Shown: positions 30,930 to 32,074 of the stretch, piece by piece | Layout: each line of letters begins with the position of its first letter | How positions within the stretch are numbered: position 1 is the first letter of the stretch | Assembly (NCBI GenBank): GCA_025355005.1 | Contig: JANXLV010000007.1 | Coordinates: 1 to 32,074, forward strand | DNA from: Myxococcales bacterium | GTDB taxonomy: Bacteria; Myxococcota_A; Polyangia; Polyangiales; Polyangiaceae | Reading direction: 5' to 3' | Length of the DNA stretch: 32,074 nucleotides | The notes under the pieces: model-generated | Database searches by the model: none | What the model was told of the DNA's origin: nothing | The model's input: the letters and a program-made list of their open reading frames with translations, nothing else | Program-made: the position numbers and the translations under genes

Positions 30930-30950
30930 TTGTGCTAGTAGGTTGTAAAT
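30930..30950 (+). promoter_or_regulatory. Candidate operator before the LysR gene, related to 28695-28715
   Basis: The two elements share TTGT at positions 1-4, GTTGTAAAT at positions 13-21 and 15 of 21 bases overall, with identical spacing. Here the element ends 16 bases before ATG 30967 and overlaps the alternative ATG 30949, which favours the later start. It could be the autoregulatory LysR site; inference. Confidence 0.4.
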
Positions 30951-30966
30951 GGCCGCAGAACGAGTC

Positions 30967-31866
30967 ATGGGGACGCTTCCGAGCCTTGCCTCGTTCTGCC
31001 GCACGTACGAGACGGGGAGCTTCACGAAGGCGGCGCGCGTGCTCGAGATCACACCGCAGGCCGTGAGCCGCAGCGTGGGGCGGCTGGAGCAGACGCTGGG
31101 CGTGACGCTGTTCCGCAGGAGCACGCGCAGCCTCTCCGCTACGGACGCCGCGCGCCGCTACTACGCGCTCTGCGTGCAGGCGCTGGAGCTCCTGTCGTCC
31201 GGCGAGCGAGAGCTGTCAGTGGGTGAACGAGGGCCCGAAGGGCTCGTGCGCCTGAGCATGCCCACGACGTACGGACACCATCGCCTGCTGCCGTCGCTGA
31301 GCGCGTTCCGCGAGCGCTACCCGGCGGTGCGCATGGAGCTGTCGGTGTCGAACCAGAACGTGGACTTCGTGCGAGAGGGCTTCGATGCGGCGATCCGCAT
31401 GGGCCGGATCGAGGACCACTCGCTGGTGGCGCGCAAGCTGGGTGACTTCCCGCTCGGCGTGTACGGCAGCCCTTCGTATCTCGCGCGAGAGGGCACACCG
31501 AAGACGCCGGACGATCTGTCGAAGCACGAGTGCATAGGCTTCGTGATGCCGAGCACCGGTCGCCTCCTGCCGTGGTCCTTCGCGCCTGCGCCGAAGACGC
31601 TGACGCCGCGAGCGGCAGTTCGTTGCGCCGACGACGCGCTGGCGGCGCTGACGCTGGCGAGAGCGGGCCTCGGCCTCGTACACGCCTACGAGTTCCTGGT
31701 GGAGGCGGACCTCGCAAGAGGAACGCTGGTCGAGGTGCTGGAGGCGTACCGCGGAGTAACGCGCCCCTTCTCGCTGGTCTATCCGAAGGCAGTGAAGCCA
31801 AGCGGAGCCCTGCGAGCGCTGATCGATTTCGTGGTGAGCACCGCGAAGGCCAGAGCGACGGGGTAG
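30967..31866 (+). CDS. LysR-type transcriptional regulator
   Basis: 299 residues from ATG 30967; ATG 30949 would add six. The N-terminal helix-turn-helix is textbook: LASFCRTYETGSFTKAARVL, ITPQAVSRSVGRLEQTLGVT, LFRRSTRSLSATDAARRYY. The effector-binding part has VRLSMPTTYGHHRLLPSLSA, then VDFVREGFDAAIRMGRIEDH, and DALAALTLARAGLGLVHAYE, close to the CrgA-type branch, which often controls redox or aromatic-compound genes. No dedicated divergent target is next to it. The element upstream recurs in the Hsp31-like / panE-like intergenic region, hinting at those as targets. A hairpin with its stop codon follows. Confidence 0.92.
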   Translation: MGTLPSLASFCRTYETGSFTKAARVLEITPQAVSRSVGRLEQTLGVTLFRRSTRSLSATDAARRYYALCVQALELLSSGERELSVGERGPEGLVRLSMPTTYGHHRLLPSLSAFRERYPAVRMELSVSNQNVDFVREGFDAAIRMGRIEDHSLVARKLGDFPLGVYGSPSYLAREGTPKTPDDLSKHECIGFVMPSTGRLLPWSFAPAPKTLTPRAAVRCADDALAALTLARAGLGLVHAYEFLVEADLARGTLVEVLEAYRGVTRPFSLVYPKAVKPSGALRALIDFVVSTAKARATG

Positions 31867-31889
31867 GGCGAGGTCGCGCTCGTCCCTAC
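31863..31889. terminator. Bulged hairpin at the convergent LysR / Cys-rich junction
   Basis: GTAGGGCGAG (31863-31872) pairs with CTCGTCCCTAC (31879-31889) as a 10-bp stem with one bulged T at 31883 and a six-base loop. It includes the LysR stop codon and ends just before the stop of the minus-strand gene. No T-run follows. Probable bidirectional terminator. Confidence 0.5.
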
Positions 31890-31890
31890 T

Positions 31891-32074
31891 TCACTTCGGT
31901 CCGCTCGTGGCGCAGTGGCCCGCGATGCACGCCACTCCCGCGCTTGCTCCGCAGCAGTCTGCAGCCACGGTGCACTTCTCGAACTCGTTTGCGCAGCCCA
32001 TCGGCGGGGCTACGCATGTGAGCTGCGTGCCGCCATCGGCGCCGTTGACCTGGCGGCAGAAGCCGGTGCAGCAC
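31891..32074 (-). CDS. 3' part of a Cys-rich exported protein, cut by the window end
   Basis: The minus-strand frame that ends at TGA (31893-31891) is open to the end of the window and reads as a Cys-rich tail: CCTGFCRQVNGADG at the cut edge, then LTCVAPPMGCANEFEKC, TVAADCCGASAGVACIAGHC and ATSGPK. Ten Cys occur in about 60 residues with the DCC...C...C pattern of small disulfide-knotted modules that recur in Polyangiales lipoproteins. The N-terminal part and any signal peptide lie outside the window. An overlapping frame that begins MLHRLLPPGQ is Arg-rich and lacks this pattern, so it is a shadow. Function unknown. Confidence 0.65.
   Translation of the reverse strand, partial: CCTGFCRQVNGADGGTQLTCVAPPMGCANEFEKCTVAADCCGASAGVACIAGHCATSGPK

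Overview
The window looks like a chromosomal segment of a high-GC, lipoprotein-rich myxobacterium, probably order Polyangiales or a relative (Myxococcota). The grounds are strong G/C third-position bias, many lipoproteins with Asp/Ala/Gly- or Cys-rich linkers, a zinc-ribbon Ser/Thr kinase beside a formylglycine-generating-enzyme-like lipoprotein, an RCC1 propeller lipoprotein and a WGR-DUF4132 giant protein. Nothing indicates a phage, plasmid, insertion sequence, CRISPR array, tRNA or rRNA. The taxonomic call is inference from gene style only.

Layout. 1-3587: end of the F1Fo-ATP synthase cluster, atpH (partial), atpA and atpG, followed not by atpD but by a tightly coupled SixA-type phosphohistidine phosphatase. 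A terminator-like hairpin separates atpH from atpA. 3608-4387 (minus): a lipoprotein. 4603-9615: probable operon of a SprT-like zinc protease, a large beta-propeller lipoprotein and a lipoprotein whose middle resembles thiol-activated (cholesterol-dependent) cytolysins. 9671-13327: WGR-DUF4132 protein. 13334-15373 (minus): a LamG-like lipoprotein and a phospholipase D-family lipoprotein. 15397-17796: RCC1 lipoprotein with 14 repeats. 17860-19802: operon of two small signal-less Gly-rich proteins and a Tat-exported esterase-like lipoprotein. 19911-20645: Cys-rich lipoprotein. 20731-26076: run of a rifampicin-phosphotransferase/PEP-synthase-like enzyme, an RluA pseudouridine synthase, an exported protein and an FGE-fold lipoprotein. 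26122-27843: membrane Ser/Thr kinase. 27865-28584 (minus): Hsp31/DJ-1-like protein. 28792-30887: ketopantoate reductase-like enzyme and a propeller lipoprotein. 30967-31866: LysR regulator. 31891-32074 (minus): 3' part of a Cys-rich protein, cut by the window end. No gene-free stretch exceeds about 215 bases.

Themes. Energy metabolism sits at the left edge. The rest is mostly cell-envelope material: about ten probable lipoproteins, many with propeller or Cys-rich repeat architecture. The candidates for undescribed biology are the lipid-anchored cytolysin-like protein with its unusual C terminus, the pair of small Gly-rich proteins with a weakly type III needle-like tail, and a recurring -10-like hexamer placed 6-8 bases before start codons that lack a Shine-Dalgarno sequence, which suggests leaderless transcripts. 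All functional calls come from reading motifs by eye; no database search was run.
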